Source: Nonomuraea deserti (GTDB taxonomy: Bacteria > Actinomycetota > Actinomycetes > Streptosporangiales > Streptosporangiaceae). Taken from it: a stretch of 64,000 nucleotides of DNA. The stretch lies in assembly GCF_004348685.1 (NCBI RefSeq), contig NZ_SMKO01000018.1, positions 1 to 64,000 of the forward strand, written 5' to 3'. A program made the position numbers and the translations under genes. Positions 41,025 to 50,482 of the stretch are shown here, piece by piece (within the stretch, counting starts at the first letter, position 1; every line of letters starts with the position of its first letter). The notes beneath the pieces are model-generated. The model was not told the DNA's origin. It saw only the letters and a list, made by a program, of their open reading frames with translations, and did not search any database.

Positions 41025-43199
41025 GTGAGCCGTTTCGACGAGCCTCTGACGAAGGCCCTCGACCCGAAGACCGCCAAGCTGCTGCACAGCGTGCTCGGCC
41101 TGGAGACGGTCGGTGACCTGCTGCGCCACTATCCGCGCCGCTATGCCGAGCGCGGCGAGCTGACCTCGCTCGACGCGCTCGCGGTCGACGAGCACGTCAC
41201 GGTGGTCGGCGAGGTGACCAGGCTGATGCGCAAGCCCATGCGCAACCGGGGCGGCACCTGGCTGGAGGTCGAGATCGTCGACGGCAACGGCAACCGGCTC
41301 TACCTGTCGTTCTTCGGCAAGGGCTCCCACGTGGCCGAGTCGCGGCTCAAGCCGGGGCGGCGCGGGATGTTCGCCGGCAAGGTGGGGTTGTTCGGCGCGC
41401 GGGCCAAGCCGCGCTGGCAGCTCGCTCACCCGGAGTTCGAGCTGTTCGAGGAGGGTGAGGCGAGCGCGGAGGAGTTCGCGGCAGCGCCGGTGCCGATCTA
41501 CCCGGCGGGCAAGGACCTGACGCCGTGGGCGATCAGGCGCGCGGTGGGCGTCGTGCTCGACACGCTGGGCCCGCTCGAGGATCCGCTGCCCGCCGAGCTG
41601 CGGGCCCGCCACGGTCTGCAGGATCTGGGCGAGGCGCTCGTGGCCATCCACCGGCCGAGAGACTTCGCCGAGGTCGGCAGGGCCCGCAAGCGGCTCAAGT
41701 TCGACGAGGCGTTCGTGCTGCAGGCGGTGCTGCTCCAGAGGCGGCAGGCGGCCACCGCCTGGCCCGCCAGGTCCAGGCCCAGGCGGTCCGGCGGCATGCT
41801 CGACGACTTCGACGCGCGGCTGCCGTTCTCGCTGACGGAGGGGCAGGCGAAGGTCGGCGAGGAGATCGCCGCCGACCTCGCGCTGGAGCATCCGATGCAC
41901 CGGCTCCTGCAGGGAGAGGTCGGCGCGGGCAAGACGGTGGTGGCGCTGCGCGCGATGCTCCAAGTGGTCGACGCGGGCGGCCAGGCGGCGCTGCTCGCGC
42001 CCACCGAGGTGCTCGCCCAGCAGCACCACCGCTCGATCACCACCATGCTGGGCGACCTGGCGCAGGGCGGCATGTTCGGGGGGACGGCCGTCACCCTGCT
42101 GACCGGCTCGATGGGCGCCGCGGCCCGCCGTTCCGCGCTGCTCGACGCCGCCTCCGGCACGGCGGGCATCGTGGTCGGCACGCACGCGCTGCTGCAGGAG
42201 CACGTCCAGTTCGCCGACCTCGGGCTGGTCGTGGTCGACGAGCAGCACCGGTTCGGGGTGGAGCAGCGCGACGCGCTGCGCGAGAAGGCGGGCGGGACGC
42301 GCCCGCACGTCCTGGTGATGACGGCCACGCCGATCCCGCGCACGGTCGCGATGACGGTCTTCGGCGACCTGGAGGTCTCGACGTTGTCCCAGCTCCCGTC
42401 GGGTCGTGCCCCCATCACCACCCACGTCGTTCCGGCCGCCGAGAAGCCCCACTACCTCGAACGCACCTGGGAGCGGGTCAGGGAGGAGGTGGCGCTGGGG
42501 CGGCAGGCCTACATCGTGTGCCCCCGCATCGGCGACCTGGAGGGCGACGAGGGCGATCTGGCGACCCCCGCCGACGAGGAGCGCCGCCCGCCGCTCGCGG
42601 TGCTCGACGTGGCCAAGCTCCTGTCCGAGGGACCCTTCCACGACCTGCGGGTCGGCACGCTGCACGGCAAGCTGCCCCCGGAGGAGAAGGACGCGCTCAT
42701 GCGCGCCTTCACGCGGGGCGAGCTCGACGTCCTGGTGGCCACCACGGTCATCGAGGTCGGAGTCGATGTGCCCAACTCCTCCGTCATGATCATCATGGAC
42801 GCCGACCGCTTCGGCGTCTCCCAGCTCCACCAGCTGCGCGGCCGCGTCGGCCGGGGCGGCCTGCCCGGCCTGTGCCTCCTGGTCTCCGACTTCTCCGAGG
42901 GCACGCCGGCCCGCGCCCGCCTCGACGCGGTGGCCGCGACGCTCGACGGGTTCGAGCTGTCACGGGTCGACCTGGAGCAGCGGCGGGAGGGCGACGTCCT
43001 GGGCGCGGCGCAGTCGGGCAAGCGCTCCTCGCTGAAACTGCTGCAACTGCTCCGCGACGAGGACGTCATCGCCACGGCCAGGGAGGAGGCCGGCGCGCTG
43101 CTGGCCCGCGACCCTGAGCTCGCGTCCCACGAGGGTTTGCGTGCGGAGATCGAACGGCTGCTGGCCGACGAGCGGGCGGAATACCTGGAGAAGACCTGA
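41025..43199 (+). CDS. recG: ATP-dependent DNA helicase RecG
   Basis: 724 residues. Remodels stalled forks and branched DNA. An N-terminal wedge/OB domain (about 50-150) precedes the helicase core with Walker A GEVGAGKT (297-304), DEQH (405-408), [10 protein letters not shown], and motif VI region [11 protein letters not shown] 14-residue charged insertion ([19 protein letters not shown]) interrupts the second RecA domain, as in actinobacterial RecG. The start is GTG 41025 with no Shine-Dalgarno; TAGAAC 9 bases before suggests a leaderless message. Confidence 0.95.
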   Translation: MSRFDEPLTKALDPKTAKLLHSVLGLETVGDLLRHYPRRYAERGELTSLDALAVDEHVTVVGEVTRLMRKPMRNRGGTWLEVEIVDGNGNRLYLSFFGKGSHVAESRLKPGRRGMFAGKVGLFGARAKPRWQLAHPEFELFEEGEASAEEFAAAPVPIYPAGKDLTPWAIRRAVGVVLDTLGPLEDPLPAELRARHGLQDLGEALVAIHRPRDFAEVGRARKRLKFDEAFVLQAVLLQRRQAATAWPARSRPRRSGGMLDDFDARLPFSLTEGQAKVGEEIAADLALEHPMHRLLQGEVGAGKTVVALRAMLQVVDAGGQAALLAPTEVLAQQHHRSITTMLGDLAQGGMFGGTAVTLLTGSMGAAARRSALLDAASGTAGIVVGTHALLQEHVQFADLGLVVVDEQHRFGVEQRDALREKAGGTRPHVLVMTATPIPRTVAMTVFGDLEVSTLSQLPSGRAPITTHVVPAAEKPHYLERTWERVREEVALGRQAYIVCPRIGDLEGDEGDLATPADEERRPPLAVLDVAKLLSEGPFHDLRVGTLHGKLPPEEKDALMRAFTRGELDVLVATTVIEVGVDVPNSSVMIIMDADRFGVSQLHQLRGRVGRGGLPGLCLLVSDFSEGTPARARLDAVAATLDGFELSRVDLEQRREGDVLGAAQSGKRSSLKLLQLLRDEDVIATAREEAGALLARDPELASHEGLRAEIERLLADERAEYLEKT

Positions 43200-43240
43200 C
43201 GCGCCGCCTCGGGCGGTCGCCGGTGCAGATGATCATGTAA

Positions 43241-43293
43241 AAGGCCCAGCCGCGGGGACGGCCTCCCCCCGAATGCCGTCCCCGGCTGGGCCC
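43241..43293. terminator. Long hairpin after recG, T run on minus strand
   Basis: GGCCCAGCCG-CGGGGACGGC (43243-43262) pairs with 43275-43292, an 18-bp stem with a 2-base bulge. The AAAA just 5' of it gives a T run only for a minus-strand transcript, so it looks like a terminator pointing left as well as a roadblock for recG. Confidence 0.65.
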
Positions 43294-43489
43294 ACCCTCG
43301 GGTCAGGTGCCGAGGGAACCGGCGTGCGGAAGGGCTCACGATCACGCCGGTCGGCCTTCATGTGGGTCACCTTGAAGGCCGCAGAACTCATCATGCGGGC
43401 CGATCCCCCCGATGTGAATCACCCTTGCGTACTTGAGGCAGACACTTGTGCATCCTTGACCTGCGCGAACATACGGAACAATGGGTCAC
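43294..43489. other. recG-rsmD spacer with second hairpin and candidate promoter
   Basis: CGGCCTTCA...TGAAGGCCG (about 43350-43380) is a second perfect inverted repeat. TTGACC near 43458 followed after 16 bases by ACAATG is a candidate promoter for rsmD. A minus-strand frame of about 52 codons covers the spacer but is not convincing because the hairpins lie inside it. Confidence 0.45.
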
Positions 43490-44056
43490 ATGACGCGGAT
43501 CATCGCAGGCATCGCAGGTGGCAGGCGCCTGGCCGTGCCGCCGGGGCGCGGGACGAGACCGACCAGCGACAGGGCGCGAGAAGGGATCCTCTTGACGCTC
43601 GACTCCCTTCACGGGATCCGCGACGCCCGGGTGATCGACCTGTACGCCGGTTCGGGCGCGGTCGGGTTGGAGGCGTTGTCCAGGGGCGCGGCCGTGGCCC
43701 TGCTCGTCGAGTCCGATGCCAGGGCTGTCAGGACGATCAGGGCCAACGTCGAGTCGCTCGGCCTCGACGGCGCCCACGTGGTGGCCGACAAGGTGACGCG
43801 GGTGCTCGGGAAAGCGCCGGATGAGCCGTATGACATCGTGTTCGCCGACCCGCCCTACGCCACGTCCGACGGCGAGGTGGAGCGGGTTCTGGAGTCGCTG
43901 CGCGACAACGGCTGGCTGGCAGATGAGGCGTTGGTGGCGTTCGAGCGGGAAAGCAGGGGAAAGGCCCTTATGTGGCCGGAAGGCTACGTTGAGGAGAGGG
44001 TCCGTCGATATGGTGAAGCGTCCGTTTGGTACGGTCGCGCCGCCGGGAACCCGTAG
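43490..44056 (+). CDS. rsmD: 16S rRNA (guanine966-N2)-methyltransferase
   Basis: 188 residues from ATG 43490 (another ATG three codons earlier). Methylates G966 of 16S rRNA in the assembled small subunit. The start TRIIAGIAGGRRLAVP is family-typical; SAM loop VIDLYAGSGAVGLEALSRGA; catalytic motif DPPY at 120-123. coaD begins 26 bases later, the usual actinobacterial pairing, so one transcript is likely. Confidence 0.94.
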   Translation: MTRIIAGIAGGRRLAVPPGRGTRPTSDRAREGILLTLDSLHGIRDARVIDLYAGSGAVGLEALSRGAAVALLVESDARAVRTIRANVESLGLDGAHVVADKVTRVLGKAPDEPYDIVFADPPYATSDGEVERVLESLRDNGWLADEALVAFERESRGKALMWPEGYVEERVRRYGEASVWYGRAAGNP

Positions 44057-44082
44057 ACCTGCCCGTAGACCTGGGAGGCGTC

Positions 44083-44559
44083 TTGCGCCGCGTAGTCTGC
44101 CCGGGGTCGTTCGACCCCATCACCAATGGCCACCTCGACATCATCGGCCGGTCCGCGCGGCTGTACGACGAGGTGACCGTGGCCGTTCTCATCAACGTCG
44201 AGAAGAGCAGCCTGTTCACGGTTGACGAACGGATCGACATCCTGCAGACCGTGACCAAGGACTATCCGAACGTCAAAGTCGAGAAGTTCCATGGCCTGCT
44301 GGTCGACTTCTGCAGGCAGCACGACATCCCCGCCATCGTCAAGGGCATCAGGGTGGTCAGCGACTTCGACTACGAGCTGCAGATGGCGCAGCTCAACTAC
44401 CGCCTGTCGGGGGTCGAGACGCTGTTCATGCCGACCAACCCCGAATACTCGTTCCTCTCCTCCAGCAGGGTGAAGGAGATCGCCCGATACGGTGGAGACG
44501 TGTCGGGCCTCGTGCCGGATCTGGTGCACAAGCTGCTCATCGAGCGTCTCAGGGGCTGA
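44083..44559 (+). CDS. coaD: Phosphopantetheine adenylyltransferase
   Basis: 158 residues from TTG 44083, preceded by GGGAGG. Makes dephospho-CoA from 4'-phosphopantetheine and ATP. The nucleotidyltransferase motif is PGSFDPITNGH (7-17, the T/HxGH site), and FLSSSRVKEIARYGGDV (ISSTxVR-like) is near the end. The usual length is 157-163, which supports the TTG over an in-frame TTG 19 codons upstream that would lie within rsmD. Confidence 0.95.
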   Translation: MRRVVCPGSFDPITNGHLDIIGRSARLYDEVTVAVLINVEKSSLFTVDERIDILQTVTKDYPNVKVEKFHGLLVDFCRQHDIPAIVKGIRVVSDFDYELQMAQLNYRLSGVETLFMPTNPEYSFLSSSRVKEIARYGGDVSGLVPDLVHKLLIERLRG

Positions 44560-44678
44560 GCGCCGCAGCGAGGTGCCTCTGGGAGGGTCTGCGGGCGGCG
44601 TGCCCCCGCAGGCCTGCTATTCTTTCTATTCGGCCTTGTACGACGGCGACGGTTTTCGCCATGCCTAGCGAGAGCAGG

Positions 44679-45230
44679 ATGACTCAGCACCTCGACCCCC
44701 GCTCCCCATGGGTGATCTCCACTCACGACCTGGGAAAGCGGCCGGGCACGATGAGGCAGATGACCCTGTCACTCCCGGCACCGGCAGATCTCGGCGTCGA
44801 CATGATCGGTGTCCCCAAAGACGCCGAAGTCGAGCTGGATCTCCGGCTCGAAGCAGTGATGGAAGGCGTGCTCGTCTCAGGCACGGCGCAGGCCCCGCTC
44901 GCCGGGGAGTGCGCGCGGTGCCTCGACCCTGTCACCTCGGATGTCGAGGTCAACTTGCAGGAGCTGTTCTTCTACTCCGACGAGGACGCCTCGGAGGAGG
45001 ATTCACTGCTCGACGGGGAGCTGCTCGACCTCGAGCCGACCTTCCGCGACGCGGTGGTGCTCGCACTGCCGTTGAGCCCGGTGTGCGGTGATGACTGCGA
45101 AGGGCTCTGCGCGGAGTGCGGGATCAAGCTGGCCGAGGCCGGCGCGGATCACCGGCACGAGAAGATCGACGCCCGCTGGGCGTCGTTGCAAGGTCTGATT
45201 TCCGAGAACGATAACGATCAGGAGAAGTGA
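44679..45230 (+). CDS. DUF177 (YceD) protein linked to rRNA/ribosome assembly
   Basis: 183 residues from ATG 44679, preceded by GAGAGCAGG; an ATG six codons earlier is also possible. The YceD/DUF177 family is nearly always encoded just before rpmF, as here (1-base gap), and is linked to 23S rRNA or ribosome homeostasis. Zinc-like cysteines: CARC around 90 and [13 protein letters not shown] near 148-160. Acidic overall with no membrane segment. Confidence 0.9.
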   Translation: MTQHLDPRSPWVISTHDLGKRPGTMRQMTLSLPAPADLGVDMIGVPKDAEVELDLRLEAVMEGVLVSGTAQAPLAGECARCLDPVTSDVEVNLQELFFYSDEDASEEDSLLDGELLDLEPTFRDAVVLALPLSPVCGDDCEGLCAECGIKLAEAGADHRHEKIDARWASLQGLISENDNDQEK

Positions 45231-45231
45231 C

Positions 45232-45411
45232 GTGGCCGTCCCGAAGCGAAAGATGTCGCGGAGCAACACCCGCGCCCGTCGCTCCCAGTGGAAGACGACT
45301 GCTGTCGCCCTGGTGAGCTGCCCGCAGTGCCGTTCGCCGAAGCAGCCGCACATCGCGTGCCCCACCTGCGGCACCTACAACCGTCGTCAGGTCATCGAGC
45401 CGTCCGCCTGA
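45232..45411 (+). CDS. rpmF: 50S ribosomal protein L32
   Basis: 59 residues from GTG 45232. The N terminus [20 protein letters not shown] is diagnostic for L32; two CxxC pairs (CPQC and CPTC) form a zinc ribbon. The ribosome binding site AGGAGAA overlaps the end of the DUF177 gene, whose stop lies just before, so the two are probably translationally coupled. The rpmF-rnc-mutM order is conserved across actinobacteria. Confidence 0.96.
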   Translation: MAVPKRKMSRSNTRARRSQWKTTAVALVSCPQCRSPKQPHIACPTCGTYNRRQVIEPSA

Positions 45412-45594
45412 TTGACGTGATGCCGACCGGGTGCCATTGTGCCTCGGTCGGCGTTACCGTCTCAGATGCGTGCGGCGGCGGTTCGCCCGCGGCCGTGGTG
45501 GACGCCGGGGCTACGCGTTACCCCGACGCCCACCACGTTTTCGGGCATCTTCCGCAGTCGGCGCGCCATGTGAAGATGTCCGAGGAGGAAGCAC

Positions 45595-46335
45595 GTGGGC
45601 GCAGGTCCTAAGCCGGTGGCCGTGGAGGTCGCCAGAGACGAGCTGGAGCGGGTCCTGGCGGTCGCCCTCGACCCCGGAATTCTCGAGCGGGCGCTGACGC
45701 ACCGCTCCTACGCGTACGAGAACGGCGGCCTGCCCACCAACGAGCGCCTGGAGTTCCTGGGCGACTCGGTGCTGGGCCTGGTGGTCACCGACACCCTCTA
45801 CCGCAACCATCCTGACCTGCCCGAGGGCCAGCTGGCGAAGCTGCGCGCCGCGGTGGTCAACATGCGGGCGCTGGCCGACGTGGCCCGCGGGCTCGGGCTG
45901 GGCCGCTTCCTGCGGCTCGGCAGGGGCGAGGAGGGCACGGGCGGGCGCGACAAGTCGTCCATCCTGGCCGACACCCTCGAGGCGCTGATCGGCGCCGTCT
46001 ATGTCGACAAGGGCCTCGACGAGGCGTTCCGGGTGGTGCACCTGCTGTTCGACCCGCTGATCGTGCGTTCGGCGTCGCTGGGCGCGGGGCTCGACTGGAA
46101 GACGTCCTTGCAGGAGCTGACCGCCTCCGAGGCGCTCGGCGTGCCCGAATACCATGTCGAGGAGAGCGGCCCCGACCACGCCAAGTCGTTCACGGCGATG
46201 GTGCGGGTCGGCGGGGAGTCCTACGGCTCGGGCACCGGGCGCAGCAAGAAGGAGGCCGAGCAGCAGGCGGCCGAGGCGGCGTGGACGCGCATCAGGGCCC
46301 GCAGGGAGCAGCGGGAGAGCCAGCCCGCGAGCTGA
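45595..46335 (+). CDS. rnc: Ribonuclease III
   Basis: 246 residues from GTG 45595, preceded by GAGGAAG. Cleaves double-stranded RNA in rRNA maturation and mRNA control; in Streptomyces it (AbsB) also affects antibiotic production. The signature is [10 protein letters not shown] (49-58) with catalytic Glu and Asp, a second acidic site [11 protein letters not shown], and a C-terminal dsRNA-binding domain (about 155-230, [18 protein letters not shown]). mutM follows 65 bases downstream. Confidence 0.96.
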   Translation: MGAGPKPVAVEVARDELERVLAVALDPGILERALTHRSYAYENGGLPTNERLEFLGDSVLGLVVTDTLYRNHPDLPEGQLAKLRAAVVNMRALADVARGLGLGRFLRLGRGEEGTGGRDKSSILADTLEALIGAVYVDKGLDEAFRVVHLLFDPLIVRSASLGAGLDWKTSLQELTASEALGVPEYHVEESGPDHAKSFTAMVRVGGESYGSGTGRSKKEAEQQAAEAAWTRIRARREQRESQPAS

Positions 46336-46400
46336 CCTCCGTGTCCGCGCCCGGGGTTTCCACAAGGTGACAGTCCAGCGTCCAGAGGGCGAGGTACATG

Positions 46401-47285
46401 ATGCCCGAGCTGCCCGAGGTCGAGGTCGTCAGGCGCGGTCTCGCACAATGGGTCATCGGCCGTGAGATCGCCTCGGCGGAGGTGCTGCACCCCCGCGCGA
46501 TCAGGCGTCACATGCCCGGCCCTGACGAGTTCACCGCGCGGCTGAAGGGCCGCAGGCTGCTGTCGGCCGAGCGCCGCGGCAAATATCTGTGGTTGCCGCT
46601 GTCGGGCGCCGAAGAGGCGCTCATGGCCCACCTGGGGATGAGCGGCCAGCTGCTGGTGGTCGACGGTGACGCGCCGCCGGAGAAACACCTCAGAGTACGC
46701 CTCCGCTTCGAGGACGGCGGCCCCGACCTGCGCTTCGTCGACCAGCGTACGTTCGGCCACGTCATGCTCACCGCCCTGGCCGGCGGCGTGCCCGAGCCGA
46801 TCGCCCACATCGCGCCCGACCCGTTCGAGGCGGCGTTCGACGAGGAGGAGTTCACCCGCAGGCTCAGGGCCAGGCGCACCGAGATCAAGCGGGCCCTGCT
46901 CGACCAGTCGCTGGTCAGCGGCGTCGGCAACATCTACGCCGACGAGGCCCTGTGGATCGCCCGGCTCCACTGGGCCCGCCCCACGGAGACGCTCACCAGG
47001 CCCAAGATCGCCGAACTGCTCGCCGCCGTCCGCACGGTGATGGCCGCCGCCCTCCAGCAGGGCGGCACGTCGTTCGACAGCCTCTACGTCGACGTCAACG
47101 GCGACAGCGGCTACTTCGAGCGTTCCCTGGAGGCCTACGGCCGGCGCGATCTGCCGTGCTCGCGCTGCGGCACCCCGATCCGGCGTGAGGCGTTCATGAA
47201 CCGGTCGTCCTACTCCTGCCCCAGATGCCAGCGACGACCGCGCCCAGTGCGGCCAGGCCTGCCGCCAGCCACATCACCGCGGTGA
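46401..47285 (+). CDS. mutM: Formamidopyrimidine-DNA glycosylase
   Basis: 294 residues from ATG 46401, so that the catalytic proline is residue 2 ([14 protein letters not shown]) with E3 after it; an extra ATG lies one codon before. Removes 8-oxoguanine and cuts the strand. GKYLWL and the zinc finger [11 protein letters not shown]...CPRCQ near 253-277 are intact. The family normally ends at the last CxxCQ; here about 18 extra residues run on, antisense to the end of the convergent MFS gene (92-base overlap). Confidence 0.94.
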   Translation: MPELPEVEVVRRGLAQWVIGREIASAEVLHPRAIRRHMPGPDEFTARLKGRRLLSAERRGKYLWLPLSGAEEALMAHLGMSGQLLVVDGDAPPEKHLRVRLRFEDGGPDLRFVDQRTFGHVMLTALAGGVPEPIAHIAPDPFEAAFDEEEFTRRLRARRTEIKRALLDQSLVSGVGNIYADEALWIARLHWARPTETLTRPKIAELLAAVRTVMAAALQQGGTSFDSLYVDVNGDSGYFERSLEAYGRRDLPCSRCGTPIRREAFMNRSSYSCPRCQRRPRPVRPGLPPATSPR

Positions 47286-48606
47286 TCGAGACGCCGTCGA
47301 CCACCCGGCCGCCGGCGAACGCGCCGATCGCGATGGAGACGTTGAAGGCGCTGACGAACAGCGCCGTGCCGAGCTCGCCGCCGCCCTCCCGCATGATCCA
47401 CAGCTGGAGGGCGACGCCCACGCCGCCGTAGCCCAGGCCCCACACCACGAGCACGGCCAGGGGCAGCCCGATCACCGGCAGCGCCGCCGTGGCCAGGGCC
47501 ATGAGCGCGGCCAGCGCGATCAGCACCGGCCTGGGGCTCCTGGCGGCCAGCGCGCCCGAGGCGAAGTTGCCCGCCACGCCGGCGGCGCCGTACACGAGGA
47601 GCGCGGTGCTGATGAGGGCCGGACCGGCGTGCGAGATCTGCTCCATGAACGGCCGGACGTAGGTGTAGGCCGCGAAGTGGCCGGACACGAGGAGGACGGT
47701 CAGCACGAGCACGAGCTTGAGCGGCCGTGAGAGCCACGCCGGCCGCGCGTCCGGCCGGCGGGCGCCCGCGGCGTCCCTCGCCGGTGCGGGGGTGTCCTGG
47801 CCGCCGGGAAGGCTCTGTGCGGCCGTGCGGGTGTCCTGGCCGCCGGGAAGGCTCTGTGCGGCCGTGCGGACGTCCTGGCCGGCGAGAGGGCTCTGCGTGT
47901 CCTGGAGGGCGTTCCGGTCGGCAGGGTGGCTCTGAGCGGTCGTGAGGGCGTCCTGGGCGGGCGCGCGGTCGTTCCGCGGCCGGACAGGGGCGGCGGGGCC
48001 GTCCTCGGACGGCGGCGGGTCGCCGGGCAGCGGCGGCAGGGTGGCGGCCAGTACGGCGAGCAGGACCAGCGCCACCGCGCCCATGGCGATGAACGCGCTG
48101 CGCCACCCCGCGAACGACGACACGAACGTGGCCGCCGGCACCCCCAGCACCGCCGCCACCGACACCCCGGACAAGATGATCGACGTGGCCCGTCCGACCG
48201 ACCGGCCGGGCACCAGCCGGGGTGCCAGGCCGGCCGCGAACGCCCAGAAGCCGCCGATGCTCACCCCGGTGAGCACCCGGGCGGCCATCATGACGACATG
48301 GCTCTGGGCGAAGGCGCCCGCCAGGTTGGCCACCGCCAGCAACGCCATCAGCCCCAGCAGCGTGACCCGCCGGTCGACCCGCCGGGTGGTCACCGCCAGC
48401 AGGGGTGCGGCGACCGCCGCGACCAGCCCTGGGGCCGTCATCATCAGCCCGGCCGTGCCGTCGGAGACGCGGAGGTCGGAGGCGATCGAGGTCAGCAGCC
48501 CGACGGGCAGCATCTCGCTGGTCACGATGGTGAAGGTGCCGACCGCGACCGAGGTCACGGCCAGCCATCGCGCCTGGGTGGAGGCGCGTACATCGGTCAT
48601 TGTCAT
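47194..48606 (-). CDS. MFS drug/sugar-efflux type transporter (AraJ-like)
   Basis: 470 residues from ATG 48606, preceded by AGGAGG. Twelve membrane helices of the DHA1 group ([26 protein letters not shown] in helix 1, motif A-like [13 protein letters not shown]). The central loop (about 200-275) is swollen by four imperfect 13-residue repeats of the type [13 protein letters not shown], encoded by a 39-bp minisatellite. It is divergent from a LysR regulator that probably controls it. Its 3' end overlaps mutM, suggesting that this pair was inserted into the conserved mutM-acyP interval. Confidence 0.88.
   Translation of the reverse strand: MTMTDVRASTQARWLAVTSVAVGTFTIVTSEMLPVGLLTSIASDLRVSDGTAGLMMTAPGLVAAVAAPLLAVTTRRVDRRVTLLGLMALLAVANLAGAFAQSHVVMMAARVLTGVSIGGFWAFAAGLAPRLVPGRSVGRATSIILSGVSVAAVLGVPAATFVSSFAGWRSAFIAMGAVALVLLAVLAATLPPLPGDPPPSEDGPAAPVRPRNDRAPAQDALTTAQSHPADRNALQDTQSPLAGQDVRTAAQSLPGGQDTRTAAQSLPGGQDTPAPARDAAGARRPDARPAWLSRPLKLVLVLTVLLVSGHFAAYTYVRPFMEQISHAGPALISTALLVYGAAGVAGNFASGALAARSPRPVLIALAALMALATAALPVIGLPLAVLVVWGLGYGGVGVALQLWIMREGGGELGTALFVSAFNVSIAIGAFAGGRVVDGVSITAVMWLAAGLAALGAVVAGIWGRSRTTGS
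47792..47950 (-). repeat. 39-bp minisatellite in MFS loop
   Basis: Two almost identical 39-bp units begin at 47792 and 47831 (GTGTCCTGGCCGCCGGGAAG), followed by two diverged units. They keep the frame and lengthen the loop between helices 6 and 7. Confidence 0.85.
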
Positions 48607-48666
48607 GCCGCTCAGCCTCCTGGCGCCCGCGGGCGGGAACAATGACGAAGGCCGAAAGCTTGGTTT

Positions 48667-48679
48667 AGGCAGGCTAAGT
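48667..48679. promoter_or_regulatory. LysR-type T-N11-A palindrome between MFS and lysR
   Basis: TTAGGCAGGCTAA is a dyad of arms TTAG/CTAA, fitting the T-N11-A rule of LysR sites, about 18 bases before the regulator gene. It also resembles a shortened DtxR/IdeR iron box, so iron control cannot be excluded. Confidence 0.5.
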
Positions 48680-48696
48680 AATCGGTGGAGGTGGAG

Positions 48697-49599
48697 ATGG
48701 AGTTCAGGGAGCTGGAGTGCTTCGTCGTGCTCAGCGAGGAGCTGCACTTCGCGCGTACGGCCGAGCGCCTCTACCTGTCGCCGGGCCGGGTGAGCCAGCT
48801 CATGCGCTCGCTGGAGACCAGGATCGGCGGCCGGCTCTTCCAGCGGACCAGCAGGCGGGTGCGCCTGACGCCGCTCGGCGAACGTTTCCTGGCCGACCTG
48901 ACTCCCGCGTACGCAGGGCTGGCCACGGCCGTGAGCCGGGCGAAGGCGGCCGCCCGCGAGGTGACGGGTGTGCTCAGGGTGGGGTTCCTGGCCACGCCCA
49001 CGGATGTGGTCACGGGCAGCGTACGCGCCTTCGAGAGCCGCCACCCCGGGTGCGAGGTGGAGCTGGTGGAGATCCCGCTGTCCGACCCGTTCGGCAGGCT
49101 GCGGGCCGGACAGGTGGACATCGCGTTCACGCTGCTGCCGGTGGACGAGCCCGACCTGGCGGTGAGCGGGGGCCTGAACAGGGTGTCGTACGAGCTGGGC
49201 GTCTCCGCCCGCCACCCCCTGGCCGGCCGGGCGAGCATCGGCGTGGAGGAACTGGCGGGCCTGCCGCTGATCGGCCTGGACGGTCCCGCACCGCGTGCCT
49301 GGCGGGAACGCGTGGCACCGTCCGTGACCCCTTCCGGACGTCCGATTCCCCTGGCGGGTACGGTGACCACGAGCCAGGAGGGCCTGACCCAGGTGGCGCT
49401 CGGCCGGGGCGGCATGCTGTTCTGCGCCCCCACGGCCGCCCACCACAGGCGCCCCGACGTGAGCTTCGTCCCCGTCGCCGGCCTGCCGCCGTCGATCCTG
49501 GGTCTGGCCTGGGCGCGGGCGGCCGAGACGGCGGCGATCCGGGCGTTCCGCGACGCGGCGGCCCGGCACGCGCTCGGGTCGGAGGCCCTGGTGGCGTGA
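48697..49599 (+). CDS. LysR-family transcriptional regulator
   Basis: 300 residues from ATG 48697, preceded by GGTGGAG (in-frame ATG four codons upstream). An N-terminal HTH (about 1-60: RELECFVVLSEELHFARTAERLYLSPGRVSQLMRSLE), then a substrate-binding-type effector domain. It is divergent from the MFS gene with a T-N11-A site between, the classical arrangement for a LysR protein activating an exporter. The effector is unknown. Confidence 0.92.
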   Translation: MEFRELECFVVLSEELHFARTAERLYLSPGRVSQLMRSLETRIGGRLFQRTSRRVRLTPLGERFLADLTPAYAGLATAVSRAKAAAREVTGVLRVGFLATPTDVVTGSVRAFESRHPGCEVELVEIPLSDPFGRLRAGQVDIAFTLLPVDEPDLAVSGGLNRVSYELGVSARHPLAGRASIGVEELAGLPLIGLDGPAPRAWRERVAPSVTPSGRPIPLAGTVTTSQEGLTQVALGRGGMLFCAPTAAHHRRPDVSFVPVAGLPPSILGLAWARAAETAAIRAFRDAAARHALGSEALVA

Positions 49600-49617
49600 G
49601 ACCACACGGGAGACCAG

Positions 49618-49923
49618 ATGTCGGAGAACACGAAAAATACTGAAAAATCAGAGAGCGTCCGGGTGACCGCCTGGGTGCGGGGGAGGGTCCAGGGTGTGGG
49701 GTTCCGCTGGTGGACCCGGGCCAGGGCGCTCGAGCTCGGACTGGCGGGATGGGCGCGCAACACCGAGGACGGCCGGGTGGAGGTGGTCGCCGAGGGGCCG
49801 CGGTCGGCGTGCGTCAAGCTGCTGGAGCTGCTCAGAGGTTGCGACACGCCGGGCAGGGTCGATGGAGTAGTGGAACGTTGGAGCGAACCACGAGGTAGTT
49901 TGGGCGGTTTTGTGGAGCGATAG
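49618..49923 (+). CDS. acyP: Acylphosphatase
   Basis: 101 residues. Hydrolyses carboxyl-phosphate bonds of acylphosphates. The active-site segment [17 protein letters not shown] (with the phosphate-binding Arg) and [17 protein letters not shown] (catalytic Asn) match the family; length is standard apart from a short polar N terminus. The ATG follows GGGAG. It lies before smc, as in mycobacteria. Confidence 0.93.
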   Translation: MSENTKNTEKSESVRVTAWVRGRVQGVGFRWWTRARALELGLAGWARNTEDGRVEVVAEGPRSACVKLLELLRGCDTPGRVDGVVERWSEPRGSLGGFVER

Positions 49924-49936
49924 CGACTTCCCTTAA

Positions 49937-49957
49937 ACCCCCCAAATGGGGTATAGT
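49937..49957 (+). promoter_or_regulatory. Promoter overlapped by G/C-block palindrome
   Basis: TATAGT (49952-49957) is the best -10 in the region, with a weak -35 TTCCCT 18 bases before. ACCCC-N6-GGGGT (49937-41 with 49948-52) lies directly on it, resembling operators of CsoR/RicR-type metal repressors. It should drive the 64-residue gene at 50114. Confidence 0.45.
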
Positions 49958-50113
49958 TGTATGTCGGGAGTGCCCATCAGTAGGGCTCAGCGGTTCGATC
50001 GACTTGACCGCCCACACTGCCGGTGCGACTCTTGTTAAGTACCACGCGCACCCCTCCCGCGGAATAGAAGTGCGCGAACCAGTCTGGTCACTCAGCGTGG
50101 AGGACCCTTTACC

Positions 50114-50308
50114 ATGGCGAAGGCTCTACTCGGCCACGTCGGCGGTCCTGACCCTCGAATGGTCTCGGAAATGCGCCGCCTGCAGCAGCGTATCCGGGAT
50201 CTGGAGGCAGAACTCATCCGACTTCAGGCCACGAATGACGCTCTTGCGGCGCAAACCCGCGACGAGGCACTAAGCCGCATGCAAGAGCGCGAGCCGGCAC
50301 TCACCTGA
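50114..50308 (+). CDS. Small coiled-coil protein, conserved before smc
   Basis: 64 residues from ATG 50114, preceded by GGAGG. It starts MAKALLGHVGGPDPRMVSEM and continues with a single long coiled coil (MRRLQQRIRDLEAELIRLQATNDALAAQ). From memory very similar short proteins occur at this place in Streptomyces; the function is unknown. It ends in EPALT and is followed by a strong terminator, so it forms its own transcript with a roughly 150-base leader. Confidence 0.85.
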   Translation: MAKALLGHVGGPDPRMVSEMRRLQQRIRDLEAELIRLQATNDALAAQTRDEALSRMQEREPALT

Positions 50309-50329
50309 GAGTGATCGGAGCGCAAGACC

Positions 50330-50363
50330 CAGGGACGTCTCGAAGAGGCGTCCCTTGTTATTT
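50330..50363 (+). terminator. Terminator after the coiled-coil gene
   Basis: AGGGACGTCTC (50330-50340) pairs with GAGGCGTCCCT (50344-50354; one G-U) around GAA, followed by TGTTATTTT. Confidence 0.9.
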
Positions 50364-50482
50364 TCCCCTGCTCGGAAAGCTTCCTTTGCCCTGGTCGCGC
50401 CGGTTCCGACGGCATGCGCCCGCGAGGCGCATCGGGGACCAGTAGTCTTTTCCGCAGTCGTCTAGGGAGAAGGGGGCCGCGC

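Noticed and set aside
43229-43393. A ~52-codon minus-strand gene between recG and rsmD
   Set aside because: Most of it is made of two hairpins, there is no ribosome binding site, and composition is unlike the neighbours.
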